From positions 1-13,380 of the forward strand of contig CAIUZU010000198.1 of NCBI GenBank assembly GCA_903903705.1: 13,380 nt of DNA. Direction: 5' to 3'. The position numbers and the translations under genes were made by a program. This document shows, one piece after another, positions 7,539 to 13,380 of this stretch (the first letter of the stretch is position 1; every line of letters begins with the position of its first letter). This stretch comes from an uncultured Helicobacteraceae bacterium (GTDB lineage: Bacteria > Campylobacterota > Campylobacteria > Campylobacterales > Sulfurimonadaceae). Below the pieces are notes generated by a model, which was not told the origin of the DNA, searched no databases, and saw nothing but the letters and a program-made list of their open reading frames with translations.

Positions 7539-8118
7539 TTTTAGTGCCTTTTGCTAATTTTTTGAGTAGTTTTCTAAGAAGTTTATCGCTTGGATAGACA
7601 CTCAGTGCATTTTCCAAGTAAGAGAGCGCCATCTCTGCAAAATCATGCTCTATAAGGTTATCTAAAAAATCTATAAAATCTTCTCTTTGAGTAATAATGA
7701 CTTTTGTAGAGAACATGATGTTTTCAAAAGTTTCTTTAAAACTCTCGCCACTGTCAATGATTGATTTAAAATCTTTATACAAAATTCCGTCTTCATACTC
7801 TAATCTGTCGCGAAGAGGTTCTGCAAATACTTCTCTTAGTTTTTCTAACGAGCCATCCATATTTTGCAAAATATTGCTCATTATGATATCAGCCTGCTCT
7901 TTATCTTCCTCTTTTAATATCTCGTAATAGTCAAAAAGGGCTTCAGCTCCACCCTCTCCGCTGAGCGCCATCTCCGCCAAAATAACGCCGTTATAGGCCT
8001 CTTTTGAGTTGGGAAAATTCTGTAATACCGCTGCAAATTTTTCCAATGCATTTTTATAATCTGACTTGGAAAAACTATCCTTAGCCTGTGATAATGTTTT
8101 ATATTTACTTATTGCCAT
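7528..8118 (-). CDS. TPR-like helical protein of unknown function (196 aa)
   Basis: No enzyme motif is visible. Residues 5-55 (KYKTLSQAKDSFSKSDYKNA, then ALEKFAAVLQNFPNSKEAYN) match a tetratricopeptide unit with its A-x-x-x-F and P-x-x-x-x-A/Y spacing. The C-terminal part (MALSYLENALSVYPSDKLLRKLLKKL) looks like a second one. The middle is acidic and helical. There is no signal peptide or membrane segment, so it is probably a cytoplasmic scaffold. It lies 23 nt after the NifU-type gene and overlaps murE by 11 nt; from memory an uncharacterised gene holds the same place in Campylobacter (between nifU-like and murE). Function is unknown. No strong ribosome site precedes the ATG. Confidence 0.8.
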   Translation of the reverse strand: MAISKYKTLSQAKDSFSKSDYKNALEKFAAVLQNFPNSKEAYNGVILAEMALSGEGGAEALFDYYEILKEEDKEQADIIMSNILQNMDGSLEKLREVFAEPLRDRLEYEDGILYKDFKSIIDSGESFKETFENIMFSTKVIITQREDFIDFLDNLIEHDFAEMALSYLENALSVYPSDKLLRKLLKKLAKGTKIEN

Positions 8119-8141
8119 ACTATTTTTTGTTCTGCACTTAT

Positions 8142-8417
8142 TTATAATTTATCTATATCGTTTTCCATACCCACAGGTACATTAATAACCGTAATCTCCG
8201 GATGAATATCTATTTTAAGTTGTCTCTCTACACCGTATTTCAGAGTTGTTCCACTGCTTGCACATCCGATACATGCACCTTTTAGCTGTATGTATACTTT
8301 TGAATTTCTAACAGTTAAAAAATCTATATCACCGCCATCTAATGCTAAAGATGGACGAACTTTATTTATAACGCTTCTCACAGGAGCTATTAGCTCTTCA
8401 TCTGTAAATGGAATCAT
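8142..8417 (-). CDS. NifU C-terminal-domain (NFU-type) Fe-S cluster scaffold
   Basis: A 91-aa single-domain protein equal to the C-terminal domain of NifU. LDGGDIDFL (26-34) and KGACIGCASSGTTLKYGVE carry the CxxC pair (C49, C52) that bridges a 4Fe-4S cluster across a dimer. It should carry clusters to target proteins. I chose the ATG at 8417: AAAGGA at 8428-8423 lies 5 nt upstream, while the ATG at 8423 (two codons earlier) overlaps that ribosome site and cannot use it. It precedes the TPR-like gene by 23 nt and follows the aldo/keto reductase by about 80 nt. It is separate from the full-length NifU/NifS pair many relatives have. Confidence 0.93.
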   Translation of the reverse strand: MIPFTDEELIAPVRSVINKVRPSLALDGGDIDFLTVRNSKVYIQLKGACIGCASSGTTLKYGVERQLKIDIHPEITVINVPVGMENDIDKL

Positions 8418-8497
8418 ATCCATCCTTTAAAATTTATATCTTTTATCGCCTCGACAAGATATGAAAAATTGGCTTAACAAGTGATAAAAATTATTGC

Positions 8498-9730
8498 TTA
8501 TTCTTCTAAAGAAAGAATTTGGTCTATATATGCACTCTTTCTCATGCCTATGAGTATATAATCTATGCTTTCTCTTTGCATCAAAAACCTTATTGCACAC
8601 TCCTGCATAGTGCTATTGCACTCTTTAAAAAATTCTTTTAGCTCTTCTCTTGTCTTTTTTGAACACTCGCTAGCTACCATTTTTCTATACTCTTGAAGAT
8701 AAATATCTATATAATTTAGCAGAGCTTGTACATCTTCTTCCCCAAGAATTTCTAATGTCTTTTTCATGTGAGGCAAAATTTGAGATAATAAAAAGAGATC
8801 ATAATCCCCAATCCATGCAAACCTATGCTTTCTAATATCCAACTGCTCAAAAAGATTATACATGGGTCTTAATGTTTCATTGTCACACGTTTCCATAAGT
8901 TCATTAAGATAGTAATCGTACTCTCTGCTCTCGTCATAATCGCACAAGCGAAACATTTTTGAGTTATATTTCGCGTTAAGCGGTCTATTTGCTAAAACCC
9001 TCAGAGCGTTTTTCTTCGCCCATGAAGCACATTTAAGTCCTTCTCTCTCTAAAATATTTATAGGAAGTTCAACCGTCGTAAAACTATGCTTAGCATTTTT
9101 GACTATATTTGCCGCATTTTGCGCGAGCGTGAGGAGATCTTCGTATGGCAAAAACTCTTCGCTTGATTCAGGAAGCGAAAAACTGTTTGAACTGACTCCG
9201 TAAGAGCCGATTCTGCCTTTTTTAACCTCTTCTTCAAGTCCGACAAATGCATCTTCCAATCTTCTGTACATCTCATCAAGTCTCTCATCTTTTGAGATTC
9301 CTTTGTTTATAGCATCTAAAATATAATATTCAGGATTGTGAATTAAATAACAATCTATCTTTTTAGTCTCTAATCTTTTCAAAGAGTCGCTTAACTGTTC
9401 GTGCATAAACTCTTTTGATATAGAGTGATAGCACTCTGGACTATATTTCACAACATCTTGTTCATTTTTTATTTTTAAGAGCTTGTTTTTGTAGTTTAGT
9501 AAATTTGTACCTTGCAGATAACCGTACTTGCTTACTATCTCAATTTCATCTTTTTTATATGGATCCAGTCCTCTAAATGCAGCTGCTATTGCTCTCTCTG
9601 CACCGCCGTCCATGTAGTTGGAAGATGTATCAATCATGCATATGCCTGACGCTATTGCTTCTCTTAATGCTTCAATATGCTGTGGGTTTAAGTCGCTGAT
9701 TCTGTAAGTTCCAAATGCGAAATTACTCAT
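8498..9730 (-). CDS. Long aldo/keto reductase-family protein (410 aa)
   Basis: The N-terminal third has the catalytic tetrad of NADPH-dependent aldo/keto reductases: D34 and Y39 in MIDTSSNYMDGG, K68 in EIVSKYGYLQG and H131 in DCYLIHNPEYY. VGLEEEVKKGRIGSYGVSS follows as the next barrel strand, and the C-terminus CAIRFLMQRESIDYILIGMRK is the usual cofactor-loop strand. The family norm is about 320 aa; the extra length sits in residues about 75-110 and in an insert of roughly 80 residues (about 275-370) rich in Tyr, Asp, Glu and Leu. The substrate is unknown. It lies 79 nt below rplQ, past an inverted repeat, so it is probably a separate unit from the ribosomal operon. Only a weak ribosome site (GTGAGA) is seen. 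Confidence 0.88.
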   Translation of the reverse strand: MSNFAFGTYRISDLNPQHIEALREAIASGICMIDTSSNYMDGGAERAIAAAFRGLDPYKKDEIEIVSKYGYLQGTNLLNYKNKLLKIKNEQDVVKYSPECYHSISKEFMHEQLSDSLKRLETKKIDCYLIHNPEYYILDAINKGISKDERLDEMYRRLEDAFVGLEEEVKKGRIGSYGVSSNSFSLPESSEEFLPYEDLLTLAQNAANIVKNAKHSFTTVELPINILEREGLKCASWAKKNALRVLANRPLNAKYNSKMFRLCDYDESREYDYYLNELMETCDNETLRPMYNLFEQLDIRKHRFAWIGDYDLFLLSQILPHMKKTLEILGEEDVQALLNYIDIYLQEYRKMVASECSKKTREELKEFFKECNSTMQECAIRFLMQRESIDYILIGMRKSAYIDQILSLEE

Positions 9731-9775
9731 TATGTCTCACTTTAAGTATTTTGGAATGTGGAAAGTCTGGAGGTT

Positions 9776-9798
9776 ATAGCAAGAGAATCTCTTGCTAT
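9776..9798. terminator. Perfect 11-bp inverted repeat after rplQ, probable end of the alpha operon
   Basis: ATAGCAAGAGA and its exact reverse complement are separated by one base, so the RNA hairpin would be 9-10 bp with a 3-5 nt loop. It starts 12 nt after the rplQ stop. The minus-strand RNA continues AACCUCC, without a U-tract, so it may be an imperfect terminator, an mRNA 3'-end stabiliser, or a processing site. Confidence 0.5.
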
Positions 9799-9809
9799 TA
9801 TTATTGAAT

Positions 9810-10160
9810 TTATACTAATTCAATAAATGCCATAGTAGTAGCGTCACCACGGCGAATACGTGTTCTAATAATTCTAGTATATCCACCAGGACGATCAACG
9901 TACTTAGGTGCTATCTCATTCACTAGAGTCTTTGTTGCTTCTTTACTTTGAAGCGCCGCGAATACTGCTTTATGAGCGTTTGAATCATTCTTACCAGCGA
10001 TTGTGATAAGTTTTTCAACATAAGAGCGTAACTCTTTTGCTTTTTCTACAGTAGTTTCAATTTTACCATGTTCAATTAACGAAATGCTAAGGTTTTTTAG
10101 TAAAGCTGCACGATGCGAGCTTGTACGACCTAGCTTACGATATCCATGACGATGTCTCAT
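9810..10160 (-). CDS. rplQ: 50S ribosomal protein L17
   Basis: A 116-aa basic protein starting [20 protein letters not shown], the family's signature N-terminus, followed by [20 protein letters not shown] and ending [20 protein letters not shown] plus a short tail. It is the short bacterial form with no C-terminal extension. L17 binds 23S rRNA near the exit of the peptide tunnel. Last gene of the alpha operon, 23 nt after rpoA. Confidence 0.98.
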   Translation of the reverse strand: MRHRHGYRKLGRTSSHRAALLKNLSISLIEHGKIETTVEKAKELRSYVEKLITIAGKNDSNAHKAVFAALQSKEATKTLVNEIAPKYVDRPGGYTRIIRTRIRRGDATTMAFIELV

Positions 10161-10183
10161 ATCTAATTCCTCTTTTTACAAGC

Positions 10184-11176
10184 TTATAAAGCTTCTATTT
10201 TCTTTTTTAATGCACTTACAACATCATCTGCAAGATGACCGCCAACTTCATAACCGAACTCTTGAAGTTTCTCGATAATCTCATCATATGATTTTTTACC
10301 TAGGTTTTTAACATTTTTAAGATCATTGATACTCATCAATGCTATTTCACCTATTAATTTTATATTTGAACGATCAAGACAATTAAAACTTCTCGCACTT
10401 AAACCTAAGCTATCAATATGAGCAGTCAGCTTTTTTAAATCTGGATTCTCTTCAACTCTCTCAATTGTAGTCGGAGCTTTTACACTAATCTCACTATTAA
10501 ATACCGCTAATTGAGCATACATAACTTCTAGTGAATTTCTAAATGCATCTAATGGAGAAATTTGTCCATCAGTTCTAATATTTATAATTACTCTTTCAAA
10601 GTTAGGATTATCCTCTACAAGTACATTCTCAATTTTATAAGTTGCACTGCGAACAGGAGTAAAATATGCATCAAGTGCTATATATCCGTCTTCTAACTCG
10701 TCATGAGTATCTTCACTCGCTACATAGCCTATACCCTGCGCGATTCTAATACTAAAGCTTAATATAGAATCTTCATTTAATGTTGCAAGATGAGCTTCCG
10801 GAGTTACTATTTCCACTTCATTATTTGTAAGATCACTTCCCTTGATAGTACATGGACCGGTAAAGCTATAGTTTATTTCTGTTTCTGTAGCTTTGCCAAG
10901 TAATTTAAAACGAATCTCTTTTAGATTTAATATAAAATCTGAAATGTCTTCAAGCATACCACGCACAGAGTCAAACTCATGCTTAGCACCTTCAATTTTA
11001 ATAGCTATCGGTGCATAACCGACTGAGCTACTTAACAAAAAACGGCGAAGTGGATGAGCTAAAGAGATAGCATAACCCGTTTCAAACGGGTATGCCATAA
11101 TATTAGCTTCATTTTCACTAATCTGCTCTACCTCAAACTCTTGAGGAGCAAGTGGAGTAGTTTTAATTTTTTTCAT
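10184..11176 (-). CDS. rpoA: DNA-directed RNA polymerase alpha subunit
   Basis: The 330 aa match the usual length. The N-terminal dimerisation domain (to about residue 230) shows [53 protein letters not shown] and related blocks. A linker leads to the C-terminal domain (about 250-320) with helix-hairpin-helix segments [20 protein letters not shown] and [18 protein letters not shown] that contact UP elements and activators. The insertion in the leader region [20 protein letters not shown] resembles other Campylobacterota. AAAGGCG lies just before the ATG. It follows rpsD by 21 nt. Confidence 0.98.
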   Translation of the reverse strand: MKKIKTTPLAPQEFEVEQISENEANIMAYPFETGYAISLAHPLRRFLLSSSVGYAPIAIKIEGAKHEFDSVRGMLEDISDFILNLKEIRFKLLGKATETEINYSFTGPCTIKGSDLTNNEVEIVTPEAHLATLNEDSILSFSIRIAQGIGYVASEDTHDELEDGYIALDAYFTPVRSATYKIENVLVEDNPNFERVIINIRTDGQISPLDAFRNSLEVMYAQLAVFNSEISVKAPTTIERVEENPDLKKLTAHIDSLGLSARSFNCLDRSNIKLIGEIALMSINDLKNVKNLGKKSYDEIIEKLQEFGYEVGGHLADDVVSALKKKIEAL

Positions 11177-11197
11177 TTAACGCCTTTAATTTAACTA

Positions 11198-11824
11198 TTA
11201 TTTCGAGTAAAGCTCAACGATTAAACGCTCTTCTACAGGGATAACAACTTCTTCACGTTCAGGTAAACGAGTAAAGATACCGAATTTTTTATCAGCATCA
11301 ATATCAACCCATGGAGCTAAACCAGTTTGATTAGTAAGTTCAAGAGCACGAACAATTTGAGAATTGTTTTTACTGCTTTCACGTATCTCTACTTTTTGCC
11401 CCGGTCTTACACGGTAAGAAGGGATGTCAAGTTTTGCGCCATCTACTAAAAGGTGACCATGAGTTACAAGTTGACGTGCAAAACGACGAGTTGTTGCAAA
11501 TCCCATACGATAAACAACATTGTCTAATCTTTGCTCAATTAAAGTAATAAGGTTTGTACCTGTATTGCCTTCTCTTCTTTTAGCTTCAACGAATAGTGCA
11601 CGGAATTGCTTCTCAGAAACACCATACATAAATTTTGCTTTTTGCTTTTCATTTAGTTGTAAACCGTATTCAGATACTTTTTTACGACGCTGACCATGTT
11701 GACCCGGAGCATACGGACGCTTTTCTAATGCAGATTTACCTGCTAAACGACGCTCCCCTTTTAGGTTAAGGCTAACTCCAAATCTTCTTTCGATTTTTTC
11801 TACTGGACCTCTATATCTTGCCAT
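11198..11824 (-). CDS. rpsD: 30S ribosomal protein S4
   Basis: A 208-aa primary 16S rRNA binder. The N-terminus [19 protein letters not shown] is the family start, and the S4 RNA-binding domain is seen as [20 protein letters not shown] with [14 protein letters not shown]. There is no cysteine, so it is the zinc-free form. In E. coli S4 represses this same operon by binding a pseudoknot in the rpsM leader; whether that happens here is unknown, but the structured region before rpmJ is the natural candidate. It lies 11 nt after rpsK. Confidence 0.98.
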   Translation of the reverse strand: MARYRGPVEKIERRFGVSLNLKGERRLAGKSALEKRPYAPGQHGQRRKKVSEYGLQLNEKQKAKFMYGVSEKQFRALFVEAKRREGNTGTNLITLIEQRLDNVVYRMGFATTRRFARQLVTHGHLLVDGAKLDIPSYRVRPGQKVEIRESSKNNSQIVRALELTNQTGLAPWVDIDADKKFGIFTRLPEREEVVIPVEERLIVELYSK

Positions 11825-11835
11825 TAGTAATCTCC

Positions 11836-12228
11836 TTAAACTCTACGACGCTTAGGCGCGCGGCAACCATTGTGTGGCAGTGGAGTAACATCTTTCATAA
11901 ATGTTACACGGATACCTTCAATAGAACCTACTGCTTTTGTTGCAGTTTCACGACCTGAACCTGGACCTTGAACTTTAATACCAAGTTCTTTAATACCATG
12001 CACTTGAGCTTTTTCTACCGCATCTTCAACAGCTGCTTGAGCTGCAAACGGAGTAGATTTTTTGCTACCTTTAAAACCAAGACTACCAGCAGAACTCCAA
12101 GCAATCATATTGCCCATCTCATCTGTAATAGTTACGATAGTATTGTTAAATGATGCAGAGATATGAACTATACCGCGTGCAATATTTTTCTTTACTATTT
12201 TTTTTCTAACAGCTTTTCTTTTTGCCAT
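11836..12228 (-). CDS. rpsK: 30S ribosomal protein S11
   Basis: A 130-aa platform protein. It shows [51 protein letters not shown] and the basic end [13 protein letters not shown], all characteristic of S11. It acts at the mRNA exit side of the small subunit, next to the Shine-Dalgarno helix. It lies 10 nt after rpsM, within the alpha operon. Confidence 0.98.
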   Translation of the reverse strand: MAKRKAVRKKIVKKNIARGIVHISASFNNTIVTITDEMGNMIAWSSAGSLGFKGSKKSTPFAAQAAVEDAVEKAQVHGIKELGIKVQGPGSGRETATKAVGSIEGIRVTFMKDVTPLPHNGCRAPKRRRV

Positions 12229-12238
12229 GTGCTAATCC

Positions 12239-12601
12239 TTACGCTGCGCCGACAGTTTTGCGTTTACCCTTACGAGTACGCGCATTTGTCTTAGTTTTTT
12301 GACCACGACATGGTAGACCACGACGGTGACGAAGACCTCTGTATGAACCTAAATCCATAAGTGCTTTAATGTCCATTGCAACTTTTTTACGAAGATCACC
12401 CTCTACTACATGGCTTGCACGAATCTCTTTAGTGATTGCAGCAATATCATCTTCGCTTAGTTCGTAAACTCTTTTGTTATAGTCTATACCTGTCGCATCT
12501 AATATTTTGCGAGAAGCATGAAGACCGATTCCATAGACATATGTTAGACCATATTCTATTCTTTTTTTCTTTGGTAAATCAACACCTGATATACGAGCCA
12601 T
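12239..12601 (-). CDS. rpsM: 30S ribosomal protein S13
   Basis: A 120-aa head protein that contacts the P-site tRNA and the large subunit. It begins [20 protein letters not shown] and has the helix-hairpin-helix stretch [35 protein letters not shown] and the tail [11 protein letters not shown] are the rRNA/tRNA-binding parts. It begins 2 nt after the rpmJ stop, with AAGGA overlapping the end of rpmJ. Confidence 0.98.
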   Translation of the reverse strand: MARISGVDLPKKKRIEYGLTYVYGIGLHASRKILDATGIDYNKRVYELSEDDIAAITKEIRASHVVEGDLRKKVAMDIKALMDLGSYRGLRHRRGLPCRGQKTKTNARTRKGKRKTVGAA

Positions 12602-12603
12602 GG

Positions 12604-12717
12604 TTATCCTTGTCTCTGTTTATGTTTTTTAACTTTGCAGATTACTCTTACAATGCCTTTTCTTTTGATAACTTTACAGTCATCACACATCTTCTTAACT
12701 GAAGCACGTACTTTCAT
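12604..12717 (-). CDS. rpmJ: 50S ribosomal protein L36
   Basis: A 37-residue gene: [20 protein letters not shown], then [17 protein letters not shown], and TAA at 12606-12604. C11, C14, C27 and H32 form the zinc-ribbon site, so this is the zinc-binding form. The length equals the family standard. GGGAG lies 6 nt before the ATG. It is the first gene of the alpha operon, 2 nt before rpsM. In many relatives it directly follows infA; here an unrelated structured region precedes it. Confidence 0.97.
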   Translation of the reverse strand: MKVRASVKKMCDDCKVIKRKGIVRVICKVKKHKQRQG

Positions 12718-12733
12718 AGAAAGCTCCCTGTTT

Positions 12734-12880
12734 ATAATATCTCATAAAACCCGAATATCCCGAGCTTTATTCAGTCACTAAAGCTACACCTAGCGGTAAA
12801 GAAGTGATAATATCTTATAAAACCGAAATACATTTTGATTTTATCTAACCATCAAAGCTTCACCTGCCGGTGAGAACAAA
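12734..12880 (-). repeat. Two diverged tandem repeats (~73 bp each) upstream of rpmJ
   Basis: Copy 1 is 12734-12806 and copy 2 is 12807-12880. On the plus strand both start ATAATATCT-(C/T)-ATAAAACC, and both carry AAAGCT-(A/T)-CACCT-nn-CGGT-nA-nGAA (from 12780 and 12854). The ends match well; the middle is diverged. On the minus strand each copy has an ACC-n-GC-n-AGGTG mini-hairpin (copy 2: TCACC/GGTGA, 12860-12873). Each then has a stem with the same 5' arm region but a different sequence: AGCTTTA/TAAAGCT at 12763-12785 in copy 1, TTTGAT/ATCAAA at 12834-12856 in copy 2. Each ends in TTTTAT(A/G)AGATATTAT, a -10-like box. With only two copies and no spacer pattern it is not a CRISPR. It may be a duplicated leader/promoter module or members of a dispersed repeat family. 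Confidence 0.7.
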
Positions 12881-12888
12881 ACTTTACT

Positions 12889-12987
12889 CTTTGCTGTTTT
12901 TAGGCAAACAGCTTTTAGCTTGCCAATACTTTTATCTATATCTCTACACAGGTAAAAATACTCTAGCTTAATGTCAAAACAGCAAAG
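12889..12987 (-). ncRNA. Candidate structured RNA (rpmJ operon leader or small RNA)
   Basis: CTTTGCTGTTTT (12889-12900) and AAAACAGCAAAG (12976-12987) form a perfect 12-bp closing stem around 75 nt. Inside, TACTTTTATC (12927-12936) pairs with GGTAAAAATA (12951-12960) with one G-U and one mismatch. GGCAA (12903-12907) pairs with TTGCC (12920-12924), with an inner GCT/AGC (12911-12913/12917-12919). The result is a three-helix fold. A TATAAT box at 13002-12997 on the minus strand would start RNA near 12990, at the foot of the closing stem, which favours the minus strand. It has no SRP, 6S, tmRNA or RNase P signature that I recognise. The RNA could run on into rpmJ. Confidence 0.45.
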
Positions 12988-12996
12988 CGGACGAGG

Positions 12997-13002
12997 ATTA
13001 TA
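12997..13002 (-). promoter_or_regulatory. Probable promoter (-10 TATAAT) for the structured leader / rpmJ operon
   Basis: The minus strand reads CTTTTACCTTAATTTATG directly before TATAATCC: a consensus TATAAT with a T-rich upstream region (13006-13045). The predicted start is near 12990, just before the 12-bp stem. This is the strongest promoter-like site upstream of the alpha operon; the AT-rich remainder of the gap (13006-13080) holds nothing else I can support. Confidence 0.5.
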
Positions 13003-13080
13003 CATAAATTAAGGTAAAAGATTTATTAAGTTTATTTATTTTTTATGATTTTATTAACTTTTAAGCATGTTCTTTACACA

Positions 13081-13380
13081 TTATTCCCATAAAACACTTA
13101 CTCCATACTCTGGACTCAAAATTATATACTTATTGTAGTAGACTTTTTTGCCATGTTTTTTGCTCAAAAACTCCACTTCAAGTGTTTCGTTTTCCAAAAG
13201 CTCCCGCACCTCTTTATATGTAAGCCATTTTCCATATTTGGCAAGAGCATTCTGCCAAATCCTAAACTCGCATGTAGCATCATCTCTTAGCTCAAATACC
13301 TCTCCATCTTCTGTTTTCCAGTGTGCATTCGTACATGTATAAAGCTTGACTTTTTTGCCGCTCACCTCTTTATCACGCAC
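13081..13380 (-). CDS. Unidentified protein, C-terminal part (cut by window edge); topoisomerase C-terminal-like segment
   Basis: The frame is open to the right edge, where the first codon in view is GTG, so the true start is probably outside; at least 99 residues are present, ending in TAA at 13083-13081. I do not recognise the protein as a whole. The last ~60 residues (GKWLTYKEVRELLENETLEV, then FLSKKHGKKVYYNKYIIL and GVSVLWE) resemble the GK-LT-x2-E-x2-LL ... K-GK-F-A-L-L pattern of short C-terminal modules in topoisomerase III/I. An earlier YTCTNAHW with TCEFRIW has two cysteines but no full zinc finger. It is not MAP, SecY or IF-1, the usual neighbours before rpmJ. It runs in the same direction as rpmJ, 363 nt away. 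Confidence 0.7.
   Translation of the reverse strand: MRDKEVSGKKVKLYTCTNAHWKTEDGEVFELRDDATCEFRIWQNALAKYGKWLTYKEVRELLENETLEVEFLSKKHGKKVYYNKYIILSPEYGVSVLWE

Noticed and set aside
11968-12702. Plus-strand open frames opposite rpsK, rpsM and rpmJ
   Set aside because: They lie entirely over ribosomal protein genes on the other strand and resemble no protein.
12734-12739. TATTAT box in repeat copy 1 as the rpmJ promoter
   Set aside because: RNA would begin within or just before the GGGAG ribosome site, leaving almost no leader; the upstream boxes are more plausible.
12734-12880. Tandem repeats read as a CRISPR array
   Set aside because: Only two diverged copies, directly adjacent with no unique spacers, and no cas gene in view.
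12889-12987. Structured region as SRP RNA, 6S RNA, tmRNA or RNase P RNA
   Set aside because: No recognisable core motif of any of these (for example no GGAAGCAG SRP loop), and it is shorter than 6S, tmRNA or RNase P RNA.

Overview
The window looks like chromosomal DNA of a Campylobacterota (epsilonproteobacterial) bacterium, most probably a Sulfurimonas-type sulfur oxidiser. This rests on the low G+C, the protein styles, T-rich promoters with only a -10 box, and gene order. From memory, the order nifU-like / TPR protein / murE / ybaB / PDZ protein / ispA / tkt also occurs in Campylobacter jejuni. The genus is an inference; no search was run.

Left end (1-1290): the N-terminal part of an aldehyde dehydrogenase runs off the left edge on the minus strand. 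It is transcribed away from a two-gene plus-strand unit: a small disordered protein of unknown role, overlapped by an exported thioredoxin-like protein. A hairpin separates this unit from the convergent minus-strand block.

Centre (1291-9730, all minus strand): in transcription order, an unusually long aldo/keto reductase, a NifU/NFU-type Fe-S scaffold, a TPR-like protein, murE (peptidoglycan), a thioredoxin-like 2Fe-2S ferredoxin, panD (pantothenate), ybaB (nucleoid-associated), an exported PDZ protein, ispA (isoprenoids) and tkt (pentose phosphate). Several genes overlap or are 2-13 nt apart, so this is one or a few long operons. Internal promoters are probable before the ferredoxin gene and before tkt.

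Right part (9776-12717): the complete alpha ribosomal operon rpmJ-rpsM-rpsK-rpsD-rpoA-rplQ on the minus strand, ending near a perfect inverted repeat. rpmJ (37 aa) is present and intact.

Right end (12718-13380): rpmJ is preceded by a 363-nt region with no convincing gene. It holds two tandem, diverged ~73-bp repeats, each with its own hairpins and -10-like box. Upstream of these is a compact multi-helix RNA-like structure closed by a perfect 12-bp stem. A TATAAT box lies where it would start transcription at the base of that stem. This leader is the most interesting part of the window. Beyond it is the C-terminal part of an unidentified protein, not the secY/map/infA genes usually expected before rpmJ. 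I saw no tRNA, rRNA, CRISPR array, insertion sequence or phage gene.
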